Origin: an uncultured Treponema sp.
GTDB taxonomy: Bacteria; Spirochaetota; Spirochaetia; Treponematales; Treponemataceae
Direction: 5' to 3'
Length of the DNA stretch: 28,776 nt
Assembly (NCBI GenBank): GCA_905236465.1
Contig: CAJOQA010000003.1
Span: forward strand, 1-28,776
Part shown: positions 1 to 7,183 of the stretch, piece by piece
How positions within the stretch are numbered: position 1 is the first letter of the stretch
Layout of the letters: each line of letters opens with the position of its first letter
Position numbers and translations under genes: made by a program
The notes under the pieces: model-generated
Told to the model about the DNA's origin: nothing
Database searches by the model: none
The model's input: only the letters and a program-made list of their open reading frames with translations

Positions 1-1
1 A

Positions 2-853
2 AGCACACTGACGGATATGTTGGGGGGCTTAAACCTCTTTATTTCTGCCCCCGTGGACTCTCTTTCTCCTGCAGGGGAAAGGTGGCTTTTGCCTAGTGGT
101 CAGATAAATCTTGATGGGGACAAGATAAAAACATACATGACTTACCTGCTAGAAGGGGAAGGTGAAAGTGAACTTGATGACAGAAGGCAAAGCGTTATAG
201 TTTCATTGCTTTCTGCTATAAATGAAAACAGGAAGCAGATGTTCAGCAAAAAAAACTTTAAAAAGTACGTTTCGCTTTTTGATTCAAATGTTGACTCTGA
301 TTCCTTTTACAAGTTAGTAGAGCTTATTGCAAATATAAACACTGACGGCTTAGCTCCCTTTTACCCTCAGGGAAACTTTCGTGTGACAACTAGTGGCCAG
401 CGCCTTTGGTTCCTTCAAGACAGTGGTCAGCTTATTAAAGATGTTATAAAAACAACAATAAGCTCCCTTGCTTCTGAAGATACAAAAGAAGGTAATCGTG
501 TTTATGTAGTAGAAGTCTTGAATGGAACTGATGTTTCTGGTTCAGCAAGAAACGCAGCTTATCTTTTGCAGGGTATGGGCTATGAGATTTTTAACTTTGG
601 AAATACCTCTTCCTCTGATTATTATGAACATACGCTGATTATCAGCCACATCGGAGATTCTGCTCCTGTCCGTACGTTTGCTGATTTTATAACCTGTAAA
701 AATATAGAAATTGAAGCCGTAGACCCTTTTTCTGGAGACGATGGCACAGGTATGGATGTAGACTTTACTCTTATTCTTGGCAAAGACTGGGATGGTCGCT
801 ATGTTAGGGGTGGCTATACAGGGGCTAAAGAAGAAGAAGCTTTGGAGAATTAA
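2..853 (+). CDS. LCP (LytR-CpsA-Psr) family protein with LytR_C domain, 5'-truncated
   Basis: The reading frame is open to the left edge, so this is the 3' part of a longer gene; the ATG at 17 is internal. The first ~60 visible residues look like the end of an LCP catalytic domain: LGGL, then a NLDG turn, then DDRRQ, matching the family's LDG and R..RQ positions. LCP proteins transfer undecaprenyl-linked glycopolymers to cell-wall acceptors at the outer face of the inner membrane. Near residues 165-235 a LytR_C domain follows (VYVVEVLNGTDVSGSARNAA..L...GYEI), a small domain often attached to LCP proteins. The C-terminus is Glu-rich. It lies 3 bp upstream of rsfS, so the two are probably co-transcribed. 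The acceptor polymer in a spirochete without teichoic acids is unknown. The N-terminal membrane anchor lies outside the window and could not be checked. Confidence 0.75.
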   Translation, partial: STLTDMLGGLNLFISAPVDSLSPAGERWLLPSGQINLDGDKIKTYMTYLLEGEGESELDDRRQSVIVSLLSAINENRKQMFSKKNFKKYVSLFDSNVDSDSFYKLVELIANINTDGLAPFYPQGNFRVTTSGQRLWFLQDSGQLIKDVIKTTISSLASEDTKEGNRVYVVEVLNGTDVSGSARNAAYLLQGMGYEIFNFGNTSSSDYYEHTLIISHIGDSAPVRTFADFITCKNIEIEAVDPFSGDDGTGMDVDFTLILGKDWDGRYVRGGYTGAKEEEALEN

Positions 854-856
854 TAT

Positions 857-1237
857 ATGGAAAAAACAACTGAAGAAAAAGCTCGTGAACTTACACAACT
901 TATGGAAGATGGAAAGGGAAGCGATGTAACACTCATGGACCTTACCGGCCTTAATAGCTGGACTGATTATTTTATTCTTGTAACGGTTTCAAGTAGCACA
1001 CAGTGGCAAGGTCTTTATAAACTTGTTAAAGATTATATCAGCGAAAATGATTTAGAAATTCACAAGACTAAAAATAAGCAAGAACAGGGAAACGAGTGGA
1101 ATCTAATCGATTTGGGAAATATTGTAATTCATCTTATGTCTGAGGATGCCAGATCTTTCTATGAACTAGAAAAACTCTGGCATGGAGGAAAGGTTCTTTA
1201 CTCTTCTAAATCATCCTCATCTGAATCATCATTATAA
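857..1237 (+). CDS. rsfS: Ribosomal silencing factor RsfS (Iojap/YbeB)
   Basis: A 126-residue protein that covers the whole RsfS/Iojap domain: DLTGLNSWTDYFILVT near residues 29-44, a QWQGL stretch, and the E.GNEWNLIDLGNIVIHLM core with YELEKLW near the end. RsfS binds L14 on the 50S subunit and blocks subunit joining in stationary phase or starvation. The gene follows the LCP gene by 3 bp. After the conserved core (ending about KVLY) it carries a Ser-rich tail, SSKSSSSESSL. These codons are the exact antisense of the acidic end of the gene on the other strand (1198-1497), so the two coding regions overlap by 40 bp at their 3' ends. The identification is secure; the function of the tail, if any, is unknown. 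Confidence 0.93.
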   Translation: MEKTTEEKARELTQLMEDGKGSDVTLMDLTGLNSWTDYFILVTVSSSTQWQGLYKLVKDYISENDLEIHKTKNKQEQGNEWNLIDLGNIVIHLMSEDARSFYELEKLWHGGKVLYSSKSSSSESSL

Positions 1238-1497
1238 CCATAATCATCAAAATCGGGGCGACGGTTGTCATAACCGTCCTCTGCTTCTTGATCATCAAAG
1301 GGTTCATCAAAATCGTCAGAATCCTCTAAATCATCAAAGTCATCATAATCATCCTCGTCTTCGTCATAATCGTCATCATCGTAGTCAGAATAATCATCGT
1401 CTTCGTCATCATAATCAGAATCGTCAATGTCGTCGTCGTAATTGTCGTCAAAACCTGTTATTGAAGCGAATTCCAGAAAATCTGCATCGTCGAGCAT
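1198..1497 (-). CDS. Small Asp-rich acidic protein of unknown function
   Basis: A 99-residue protein in which close to half the residues are Asp, with many Tyr, Phe and Glu and almost no basic residues (one RR pair). The frame continues upstream to 1584, but I chose the ATG at 1497 because AAGGGG lies 8 bases before it. A short N-terminus (MLDDADFLEFASITGF) precedes the acidic region, which is built from D-D-x, D-Y and D-F units encoded by GAY-type triplets. Nothing identifies a family. Highly acidic proteins of this kind can bind cations, act as nucleic-acid mimics or be chaperone-like tails, but nothing here decides between these. It is convergent with rsfS, overlapping its last 40 bp, and divergent from dapA. 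The good ribosome binding site and the 99-codon open frame support a real gene. A triplet-repeat artefact remains possible. Confidence 0.6.
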   Translation of the reverse strand: MLDDADFLEFASITGFDDNYDDDIDDSDYDDEDDDYSDYDDDDYDEDEDDYDDFDDLEDSDDFDEPFDDQEAEDGYDNRRPDFDDYGYNDDSDEDDLEE

Positions 1498-1618
1498 GAG
1501 AGTACCCCTTAAAAATTCTATTAAGTGTTGAATTGTATTATAACTGTAAATTTTACCTTGTTTTTTGTCAATGAGTTTTTGCATTTTTTTGATATTTTTA
1601 TGAAAAATTTACGTTTCA

Positions 1619-1645
1619 TTCACAAAGTCACCTATTGCCTAAAAT
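1619..1645 (+). promoter_or_regulatory. Candidate promoter for dapA-asd
   Basis: TTCACA (1619-1624) and TAAAAT (1640-1645) each match the sigma70 consensus at 5 of 6 positions, but the 15-bp spacer is short. The region is AT-rich and other weak combinations exist. The inference rests on its place about 57 bp upstream of the dapA start in a divergent intergenic region. Confidence 0.25.
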
Positions 1646-1701
1646 GTAAATTTATGCAATACTTATGCCGAAAATGCAATTTTTTGCTTTTAGGAGTTAA
1701 T

Positions 1702-2607
1702 ATGTCCAAACTGCAAGGTTCTTTTACAGCTATGATTACGCCCATGAAGTCAAATGGTGATGTTGACTATGATGGTTTTGGTAGAAATGTCTCTTTTCAG
1801 CTTGAATCTGGAATAGATGGTCTTTTGCCTTTGGGAACAAGTGGTGAAACCCCGACCCTTACAGAAGATGAAGAAGAAAAAATTATTGATATTGCTCTTC
1901 CTCTTATAAAAGATTTTAACAAAAAAACAGGACGTGATGTAAAAGTTGTAATTGGAGCCGGCAGTAACTGTACCCGCGATGCAGTCCGCTACGTTGACCG
2001 TGCCGCTAATAAGGGTGCTGATTATGCTTTGGTAGTAACCCCTTATTATAACAAGCCAAGTGATGAGGGAATATTCCGCCATTTTGAGGCTGTTTCAAAA
2101 GTCGGCATACCGATTATTGTGTACAATATTCAGGGAAGGACAGGAAAAAATATCAGCGTACCCCTGCTTGAGCGTATTGCTGACCTACCTAACATTGCCG
2201 GTGTAAAAGAGGCTAGCGGTAATATTAATCAGATGATGGAAGTTATAGAAAAAGTTGCTTCTAAACACCCTGATTTTTCAGTGTTAAGTGGGGATGATGG
2301 TCTTACCCTTCCTCTTCTTGCCGCTGGTGGAGATGGGGTCATTTCTGTTGTTACTAACATGATTCCTTCGCTTATGACAGAATTAGTACATGATTGTCTT
2401 GAAGAAAAATTTGCGGAAGCTAGAAAGATTCATTACCGCCTGCAACCCTTCTTTAGGGCAGCTTTCTGCGATGGAAATCCATCTTGCATAAAGTACGCCA
2501 TGAACTTAAAGGGTATGAGCGCAGGTTCTCTTCGTCTTCCTCTTGTAGAGCCAAAAGATTCTGCAAAAGAGCAGATAAAGGCAGCTATTGCAACATGTAA
2601 TTTGTAA
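1702..2607 (+). CDS. dapA: 4-hydroxy-tetrahydrodipicolinate synthase
   Basis: A 301-residue class I aldolase of the DapA family. It condenses pyruvate with aspartate semialdehyde, the first committed step to diaminopimelate/lysine. Visible motifs are GTSGETPTLT (pyruvate-binding Thr pair), VTPYYNKPSDEG (catalytic Tyr), YNIQGRTGKNI (substrate-binding Arg), and GVKEASGNI with the Schiff-base Lys. The length matches the family. The open frame extends upstream to 1525, but that part is low-complexity and unconserved; the ATG at 1702 has TAGGAG 5 bases upstream and begins at the family's usual N-terminus (KLQGSFTAMITP). asd follows after 16 bp, giving a two-gene unit in which the second enzyme makes the substrate of the first. 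The product can supply peptidoglycan synthesis, which also involves murF later in the window. Confidence 0.96.
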   Translation: MSKLQGSFTAMITPMKSNGDVDYDGFGRNVSFQLESGIDGLLPLGTSGETPTLTEDEEEKIIDIALPLIKDFNKKTGRDVKVVIGAGSNCTRDAVRYVDRAANKGADYALVVTPYYNKPSDEGIFRHFEAVSKVGIPIIVYNIQGRTGKNISVPLLERIADLPNIAGVKEASGNINQMMEVIEKVASKHPDFSVLSGDDGLTLPLLAAGGDGVISVVTNMIPSLMTELVHDCLEEKFAEARKIHYRLQPFFRAAFCDGNPSCIKYAMNLKGMSAGSLRLPLVEPKDSAKEQIKAAIATCNL

Positions 2608-2623
2608 TCTTTAGGAGAAATGT

Positions 2624-3724
2624 ATGGAAAAAATAGATGTTGGTGTTTTAGGTGCTACTGGAATGGTAGGGCAACGCTATATCAAGTTGCTTGAAAACCA
2701 TCCATATTTTCGCGTAACCTATGTTGCAGCCTCTCCCCGCTCAGCTGGAAAGCTTTACAAAGAAGCTGTCTCAAACCGTTGGCTTATTGGTGCAGATATT
2801 CCTTGTGATGTTGCAGATTTAACCGTTCAAGACGCAAATGATGCAAAGGCAGCTCTTGGAAAGTGCAAGTTTGTTTTTAGCGCTTTGGAAATGAGCAAGG
2901 ATGCCATAAAGGCTCTTGAAGAAGCCTATGCTGCAGAAGGAATTCCTGTTGTAAGCAATGCTTCTGCTAACCGCTGGACAGAAGATGTTCCTATGTTGGT
3001 TCCAGAAATAAACTATTCCCATCTTGACGTCATAAAAGAACAGCAAAAGCATCACGGCTGGGACAAGGGCTTTATTGCTGTAAAACCAAACTGCTCTTTG
3101 CAGACTTACATGATGCCCCTTCATGCCTTAATTCAGGCCGGTTATCCCGTAAAAAGAATGATTGTTACTACAGAGCAGGCTGTAAGTGGGGCAGGCTATC
3201 CTGGAGTTCCTTCTTATGACATGATAGATAATATCGTTCCTTTTATTGGTGGGGAAGAAGAGAAAACAGAAAAAGAATGCCTTAAGATTTTAGGAAAGGT
3301 TTCTAACGGTAAGATTGAAAATGCAGCAGGGCCTCTCGTAAGTTCAACATGTACCCGTGTTCCTGTAATTGATGGTCATACGGCTATAGTAAACCTTGAA
3401 TTTGATCTTCCTGAAGATAAGAAGCCTTCTCTTGAAGAAATAGAAAGGGTTTGGACTTCCTATAGATCTTTGCCACAAGAACTAAAACTGCCTTCTGCTC
3501 CAGACCAACCAATAGTTGTTCGCCATGAAGAAAACCGTCCTCAGCCAAGGCGGGACAGGGAAACTCAAAAGGGAATGGCCTGTGTTATAGGTAGGCTTAG
3601 AAAGTGCAATGTTTTTGACGTGAAATTCGTTGCTCTTAGCCACAACACAAAAAGAGGTGCTGCTTTAGGTGGAATTCTTAATGCAGAACTTCTTGCAGCA
3701 AAAGGTTTCTTTGATAATCTCTAA
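2624..3724 (+). CDS. asd: Aspartate-semialdehyde dehydrogenase
   Basis: A 366-residue NADPH-dependent enzyme that reduces aspartyl phosphate to aspartate semialdehyde, the branch point to lysine/DAP, threonine and methionine. The N-terminal Rossmann motif is VGVLGATGMVGQRYIKLL. The active-site Cys is in VKPNCSLQTYMMPL, near residue 160. The C-terminal part has HTAIVNLEF and ALSHNTKRGAALGGILNAELL. The sequence resembles the archaeal/fungal-type branch of the family (NRW near residue 50 and long insertions) more than the E. coli type; this is judged from motifs only. TAGGAG lies 8 bases before the ATG. It is 16 bp downstream of dapA and almost certainly co-transcribed. A hairpin at 3751-3774 follows. 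Confidence 0.95.
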   Translation: MEKIDVGVLGATGMVGQRYIKLLENHPYFRVTYVAASPRSAGKLYKEAVSNRWLIGADIPCDVADLTVQDANDAKAALGKCKFVFSALEMSKDAIKALEEAYAAEGIPVVSNASANRWTEDVPMLVPEINYSHLDVIKEQQKHHGWDKGFIAVKPNCSLQTYMMPLHALIQAGYPVKRMIVTTEQAVSGAGYPGVPSYDMIDNIVPFIGGEEEKTEKECLKILGKVSNGKIENAAGPLVSSTCTRVPVIDGHTAIVNLEFDLPEDKKPSLEEIERVWTSYRSLPQELKLPSAPDQPIVVRHEENRPQPRRDRETQKGMACVIGRLRKCNVFDVKFVALSHNTKRGAALGGILNAELLAAKGFFDNL

Positions 3725-3750
3725 GCAATAGGGCTTGCCCACTATAGCGT

Positions 3751-3774
3751 CACCCCGAACTCGTTTCGGGGGTG
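3751..3774. repeat. GC-rich palindrome between convergent genes (possible bidirectional terminator or dispersed repeat)
   Basis: CACCCCGAA and TTCGGGGGTG form an imperfect inverted repeat (one bulged G) with a short loop, in the 80-bp gap between the convergent asd and beta-propeller genes. It is much more GC-rich than its surroundings. It has no run of T on either side, so a classic intrinsic terminator is not certain. Palindromes of this CACCCCGAA...TTCGGGG type occur as dispersed intergenic repeats in some bacteria; whether this is one needs a genome search. Confidence 0.6.
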
Positions 3775-3804
3775 TCCTTATACCAACGAGAGTAGGCCCT
3801 GCCT

Positions 3805-4833
3805 TTATTCAATAGAATACAGTTCTATGTTTTCATCCTGAAAGTTCGAGAAGCAAAGGATTTTACCGTTTGGGCTTATGTTCAGGCCTGTAGGTTGGTT
3901 TCCCCCTTCGAATGTCTTTACAATGCTCATATTCTCAGTATTGATGATATGGATCCTTCCATTTGAAGGGCTCCGCTTTGTATAATCCTCTTTATTATTA
4001 GGACCGCGTGTAGAAACAAAGAGGTATTCCCTACCTTTTACTTTTAAAATGTCAATGGTATTTGGATTTATATAAACTTTTGCAGAAGATAGTATTGAAA
4101 AAGTCTTCATATCTATCTTATAGATTTTGCAATTATACATATCGCTTACATAAGCATATTTTTTGTCTTCAGAAAGAACGATATGCCGCATACAAGCCTT
4201 AGGTATACTTATGTAGTCTGTACGGGTGTATGTGTCTAGGTTAAACTTTTCAATTATCCCTGAATCAAAAGAAAGGCTTATCAGATTTTTCCCCCCATCT
4301 GTAAAGACAAGACCTCGTGGTGCTTTACCAGTTTTTATTTTTTTTATCATTTTGCCAGAATCAAAATCTATAATAGATATATCATTTGACACCCAATTTG
4401 AAACAGCTAATATATTTTTTTCAGCTGACCAAGCAATAAACTTTGACCAGACTCCTTCTGTAGCAATTGTTCTTTTATAAACAAAATCTGGATATGAATA
4501 TTCATAAAGGTTTGCGCATGTCATTTGAGAAACTAAAAAAATATTTTTTTCTGGAATAAAAAGTCCTTCAGCAAAACCTACTTTTTTTGAATTCGGAGGA
4601 TTAATTCTTTTTATCACCTTCTTCTCTTCAAGACTGAAAATGTCAAATCCCGTATCGTCTAATAGGGGCATTATGATAAACTTTCCGTCAGGTGAAAAAA
4701 TAACCTGCTTGGGTTGCCTGCCACATTTGTAGCTTCCGATTTTCTCTACGCGGATGCCGTTACTTTCTTGGCTAAAAGAAAATGCAGTCAAGCATAAAAA
4801 AAACAATAGCAAAAGAAAAAGTTTATTCTTCAT
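3805..4833 (-). CDS. Secreted beta-propeller (YVTN/WD40-like) protein
   Basis: A 342-residue protein with an N-terminal signal peptide (MKNKLFLLLLFFLCLTAFSFS, probable cleavage near SFS-Q). The rest is a set of ~40-residue propeller repeats of the form P..V.FSPDGK.I......G.DIFSLE, seen at about residues 37-75, 165-205, 208-245 and 315-342. Such folds usually bind proteins or carbohydrates; no catalytic motif is visible. There is no convincing lipobox Cys, so a periplasmic location is more likely than a lipoprotein. Its ATG overlaps the end of the upstream dus gene by 11 bp, so the two are translationally coupled. A functional link with tRNA modification is not obvious. The product is not further identified. 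Confidence 0.75.
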   Translation of the reverse strand: MKNKLFLLLLFFLCLTAFSFSQESNGIRVEKIGSYKCGRQPKQVIFSPDGKFIIMPLLDDTGFDIFSLEEKKVIKRINPPNSKKVGFAEGLFIPEKNIFLVSQMTCANLYEYSYPDFVYKRTIATEGVWSKFIAWSAEKNILAVSNWVSNDISIIDFDSGKMIKKIKTGKAPRGLVFTDGGKNLISLSFDSGIIEKFNLDTYTRTDYISIPKACMRHIVLSEDKKYAYVSDMYNCKIYKIDMKTFSILSSAKVYINPNTIDILKVKGREYLFVSTRGPNNKEDYTKRSPSNGRIHIINTENMSIVKTFEGGNQPTGLNISPNGKILCFSNFQDENIELYSIE

Positions 4834-5842
4834 TTTTATAATCAGTCTCCTTTTTTATCTGCAAAATTCTATCACTGCCTTGCTTAGCAAAATATTCTTT
4901 TACGCTATTTCTACTTTCCTCTAAAGTGCTACAGTTCAGCATTTGTATTGAAAAGTAATGGGCAAAAGAAAAGTTTTTACAGTAATACGAAAAAAAACGT
5001 TGTAACCGAGTTTTGTAAAATTCCTTAGGTTGAAACTCTTCTACATAATCTATAAATGCAAGTGCAAGTTCCTCTGCATCGATTTGGCTTTGCTCTAAGA
5101 TTTTTCCGCTAAGCCTTGCAAAAATCCAAGGTTCTTGCGCTGCCGCACGAGAAATCATCAGTCCGGCTACTTCAGGAAAAGCAGCTAATGCTTTTTTTGC
5201 AGAAGTCTCATCTTTTATGCAGCCGTTTAAGTATACGGGGATTTTTTTTCCAAAGTGCTCGTATAACTTTTTTCCCCATTCCCAACGGGGCAGGTTTCGC
5301 TCTTTTTCCTTGATTGTTCTAGGATGCAGGCTTATTAGTTCTACGCCATTCTTTACTAAAACTTCAGCAAAATTAAAAAAAGACTTTTCTGTAAAGTCTT
5401 CTCCCCCCAGCCTGCATTTTACGCTCAGCCTGACGTGTTTCCCTGTTTCCTTCTCATAGTCGTTAAGCCGCTCTTTTACTGCTTTTACTGTTGCTTCTGT
5501 TTCCTTAAGATCTTTTAGCATCCAAGCAATACCTGCACCTGTTGAATAGATCTGAGGCGCACAGCAGCCCATGTTCAAATCAATTCCTATTCCGTTTTTA
5601 GCTGCAAGAAAATACGCGGCTTCCGCAAGTTTTTCTTTTTTATTGCCTGTCAGCTGCCAAACGATTTTTTTAGGTTCGGGACCATCTAGTAAATAAAACT
5701 TTTCAAATGGTCCCATGTTTAATAGTGAAGGGGCATTTATCATTTCTGTAAAGTATTCATCGCAGCCTCCAAATCTTTCAACAAGCATCCTGAATGCCTG
5801 ATGACTAAGAGTTGCCATGGGTCCGCAAATAAGCTTTACCAT
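4823..5842 (-). CDS. tRNA-dihydrouridine synthase family protein
   Basis: A 339-residue FMN-dependent TIM-barrel enzyme of the Dus family, which reduces uridine to dihydrouridine in tRNA D loops. Family positions are recognisable: CGPMATLSHQAFRML at the N-terminus, DLNMGCCAPQIYSTGAGIAWML around residue 90 with the catalytic Cys, VKCRLGGEDF, LHPRTIKEKERNLPRWEW, VYLNGCIKD and GLMISRAAAQEPWIFA. Several motifs are diverged: GCP has become GCC, HGR has become HPR and NGD has become NGC. Which Dus subgroup it belongs to cannot be settled by eye. It starts 6 bp after the Mrp gene stop and its 3' end overlaps the beta-propeller start by 11 bp, so the three genes form one tight minus-strand unit. Confidence 0.85.
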   Translation of the reverse strand: MVKLICGPMATLSHQAFRMLVERFGGCDEYFTEMINAPSLLNMGPFEKFYLLDGPEPKKIVWQLTGNKKEKLAEAAYFLAAKNGIGIDLNMGCCAPQIYSTGAGIAWMLKDLKETEATVKAVKERLNDYEKETGKHVRLSVKCRLGGEDFTEKSFFNFAEVLVKNGVELISLHPRTIKEKERNLPRWEWGKKLYEHFGKKIPVYLNGCIKDETSAKKALAAFPEVAGLMISRAAAQEPWIFARLSGKILEQSQIDAEELALAFIDYVEEFQPKEFYKTRLQRFFSYYCKNFSFAHYFSIQMLNCSTLEESRNSVKEYFAKQGSDRILQIKKETDYKNEE

Positions 5843-5848
5843 CTTTTG

Positions 5849-6715
5849 TTATTTTAAAAGCTCCTCAACTTTTTCAACAGCCCTGCTAAGGAATTCGCTT
5901 TGCAGACTTTCAACTTCTCCGTTATCCACGGTAACAGACATTTCTTGCTCCATAGGAATACGGGCAAGCACTTCAAGACCAAAGTCTCTTGCTATACCTT
6001 CGATATTGCTTTTTCCGAATACGTGGATCTCTTTTGAACAGTCGGGGCATTTTACGTAGCTCATGTTTTCAATTAAGCCAAGAACTGGAATATTCATCAT
6101 GTTTGCCATATTTACAGCTTTCTCAACAATAACCCTCACCAACTGCTGGGGGCTAGAGACAACAATTATTCCATCAAGCGGGATGGACTGAAAGACTGTT
6201 AAAGGAACATCCCCTGTTCCTGGAGGGCAGTCAACAAACATAAAATCCACATCTTTCCACACTATATCTGTCCAAAATTGCCGTACCGCCCCAGAAATAA
6301 CCGGTCCTCTCCAAATTACAGGATCCGTTTCATTATGAAGCAGAAAGTTCATGGACATTATTTGCACCCCGCCAGCACTTACGACCGGCTTTAGATACTC
6401 CTGCTGTTTCCCGTCAGAACCCACCATAACAGCCCCTTCTGCCTTTTCTTCGCTAAGACCAAAGGCTGTTGGAATAGAAGGGCCTGTAATATCTGCATCC
6501 AAAATAGCAGTTCTAAATCCATCTTTATGTATTCTAGCGGCAAGCAGGCTTGTTACAAGCGACTTTCCGACTCCGCCCTTGCCACTTACAATTCCAATTA
6601 CTTTTTTTACCGAAGACCCTTCATGCAATTTTTCGTGCAAGTCAGTGGTATTTTCTCTTTTCTTACAATCCTTTGAACAATTTGAGCACTGATTGTTGCA
6701 ATTTTCGTCAGCCAT
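5849..6715 (-). CDS. Mrp/NBP35-type Fe-S cluster carrier P-loop ATPase
   Basis: A 288-residue cytosolic ATPase of the Mrp/ApbC/Nbp35 family, which assembles or carries Fe-S clusters. The P-loop is GIVSGKGGVGKSLVTSLLA near residue 42, with the deviant Walker A Lys of the MinD/Mrp group. DADITGPSIP, FVDCPPGTGD and the C-terminal CPDC follow, as expected for a bridging cluster in the dimer. An N-terminal Cys cluster, CNNQCSNCSKDC, recalls Nbp35-like members. I chose the ATG at 6715: GAGG lies 7 bases upstream and the longer open frame to 6910 is low-complexity and crosses the rpsU promoter. It is first in a unit with dus and the propeller gene. Confidence 0.9.
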   Translation of the reverse strand: MADENCNNQCSNCSKDCKKRENTTDLHEKLHEGSSVKKVIGIVSGKGGVGKSLVTSLLAARIHKDGFRTAILDADITGPSIPTAFGLSEEKAEGAVMVGSDGKQQEYLKPVVSAGGVQIMSMNFLLHNETDPVIWRGPVISGAVRQFWTDIVWKDVDFMFVDCPPGTGDVPLTVFQSIPLDGIIVVSSPQQLVRVIVEKAVNMANMMNIPVLGLIENMSYVKCPDCSKEIHVFGKSNIEGIARDFGLEVLARIPMEQEMSVTVDNGEVESLQSEFLSRAVEKVEELLK

Positions 6716-6736
6716 ACCGTAACCTCGAAAAAAAAA

Positions 6737-6765
6737 TATATAGCACCTCGCATAGAGGCTGTCTA
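6737..6765 (-). promoter_or_regulatory. Candidate promoter for the mrp-dus-propeller unit
   Basis: On the minus strand TAGACA (6765-6760) is followed after 17 bp by TATATA (6742-6737). The predicted start would give a leader of about 15 bases containing the GAGG ribosome binding site. The -10 is only a 4 of 6 match, so this is a candidate. Confidence 0.35.
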
Positions 6766-6826
6766 TTACATTAAATATACTGCTTTTTTTTTTATTCGGC
6801 AACAGCAATTTTTTTTGAGGTCTATA

Positions 6827-6855
6827 TTGACACTTTTTCATATTTTTGTCATAAT
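6827..6855 (+). promoter_or_regulatory. Sigma70-type promoter for rpsU
   Basis: TTGACA (6827-6832), a 17-bp spacer and CATAAT (6850-6855) form a near-consensus promoter 45 bp upstream of the rpsU start codon, as expected for a strongly expressed ribosomal protein gene. Confidence 0.7.
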
Positions 6856-6900
6856 CTAATTCCCTGCGATACTTCACAGGTGAGGATGGTGAAAAAAGCA

Positions 6901-7110
6901 ATGGCAACAATCAATGTTGACGACAATGAGAACCTTGAAAAGGCAATCAAGCGTTTTAAGAGAATGGTTGAAAAAGAAGGTATTATCCGTGAATGGAAAA
7001 AGCGTGAGTATTACGAAAAGCCTTCAACAATCCTTAACCGCAAAAATAAGACTTTGCAGCGCAAGTTGATGAAGAAAACCCACAGACCTCATGATTCAAA
7101 ATCATACTAA
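6901..7110 (+). CDS. rpsU: 30S ribosomal protein S21
   Basis: A 69-residue basic protein with the S21 signature: ENLEKAIKRFKRMVEKEGIIREWKKREYYEKPS, then a Lys/Arg-rich tail. S21 sits near the 3' end of 16S rRNA on the 30S platform and helps initiation. Three in-frame starts exist (GTG 6880, ATG 6886, ATG 6901). I chose 6901 because the product then begins MATINV, like the family, and GGTGA at 6888-6892 gives an 8-base spacing. The gene has its own promoter and an intrinsic terminator and is probably monocistronic. Confidence 0.95.
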   Translation: MATINVDDNENLEKAIKRFKRMVEKEGIIREWKKREYYEKPSTILNRKNKTLQRKLMKKTHRPHDSKSY

Positions 7111-7125
7111 ATTGGTCTGATGTAT

Positions 7126-7157
7126 AGGCTGCCTGAATTGTAGGTGGCCTTTTTTTT
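7126..7157 (+). terminator. Intrinsic terminator of rpsU
   Basis: AGGCTGCCT (7126-7134) pairs with AGGTGGCCT (7142-7150) over 9 bp including two G-U pairs, with a 7-base loop, and is followed directly by a run of seven T. Confidence 0.85.
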
Positions 7158-7183
7158 GTTTTTGAGGGCTCGTAATTGCTTTT

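Noticed and set aside
17..853. ATG at 17 as the true start of the LCP gene
   Set aside because: The frame is open upstream to the edge and the visible part begins in the middle of the LCP domain, so the ATG is internal.
1182..1499. Plus-strand open frame rich in His and Asn opposite the Asp-rich gene
   Set aside because: It is the complement of the GAY-type triplets of the minus-strand gene, has no ribosome binding site of its own and overlaps rsfS in another frame.
1537..1571. TTGACA and TATAAT on the minus strand before the Asp-rich gene
   Set aside because: Both hexamers are perfect, but they are 23 bp apart, too far for a normal sigma70 promoter. Not called.
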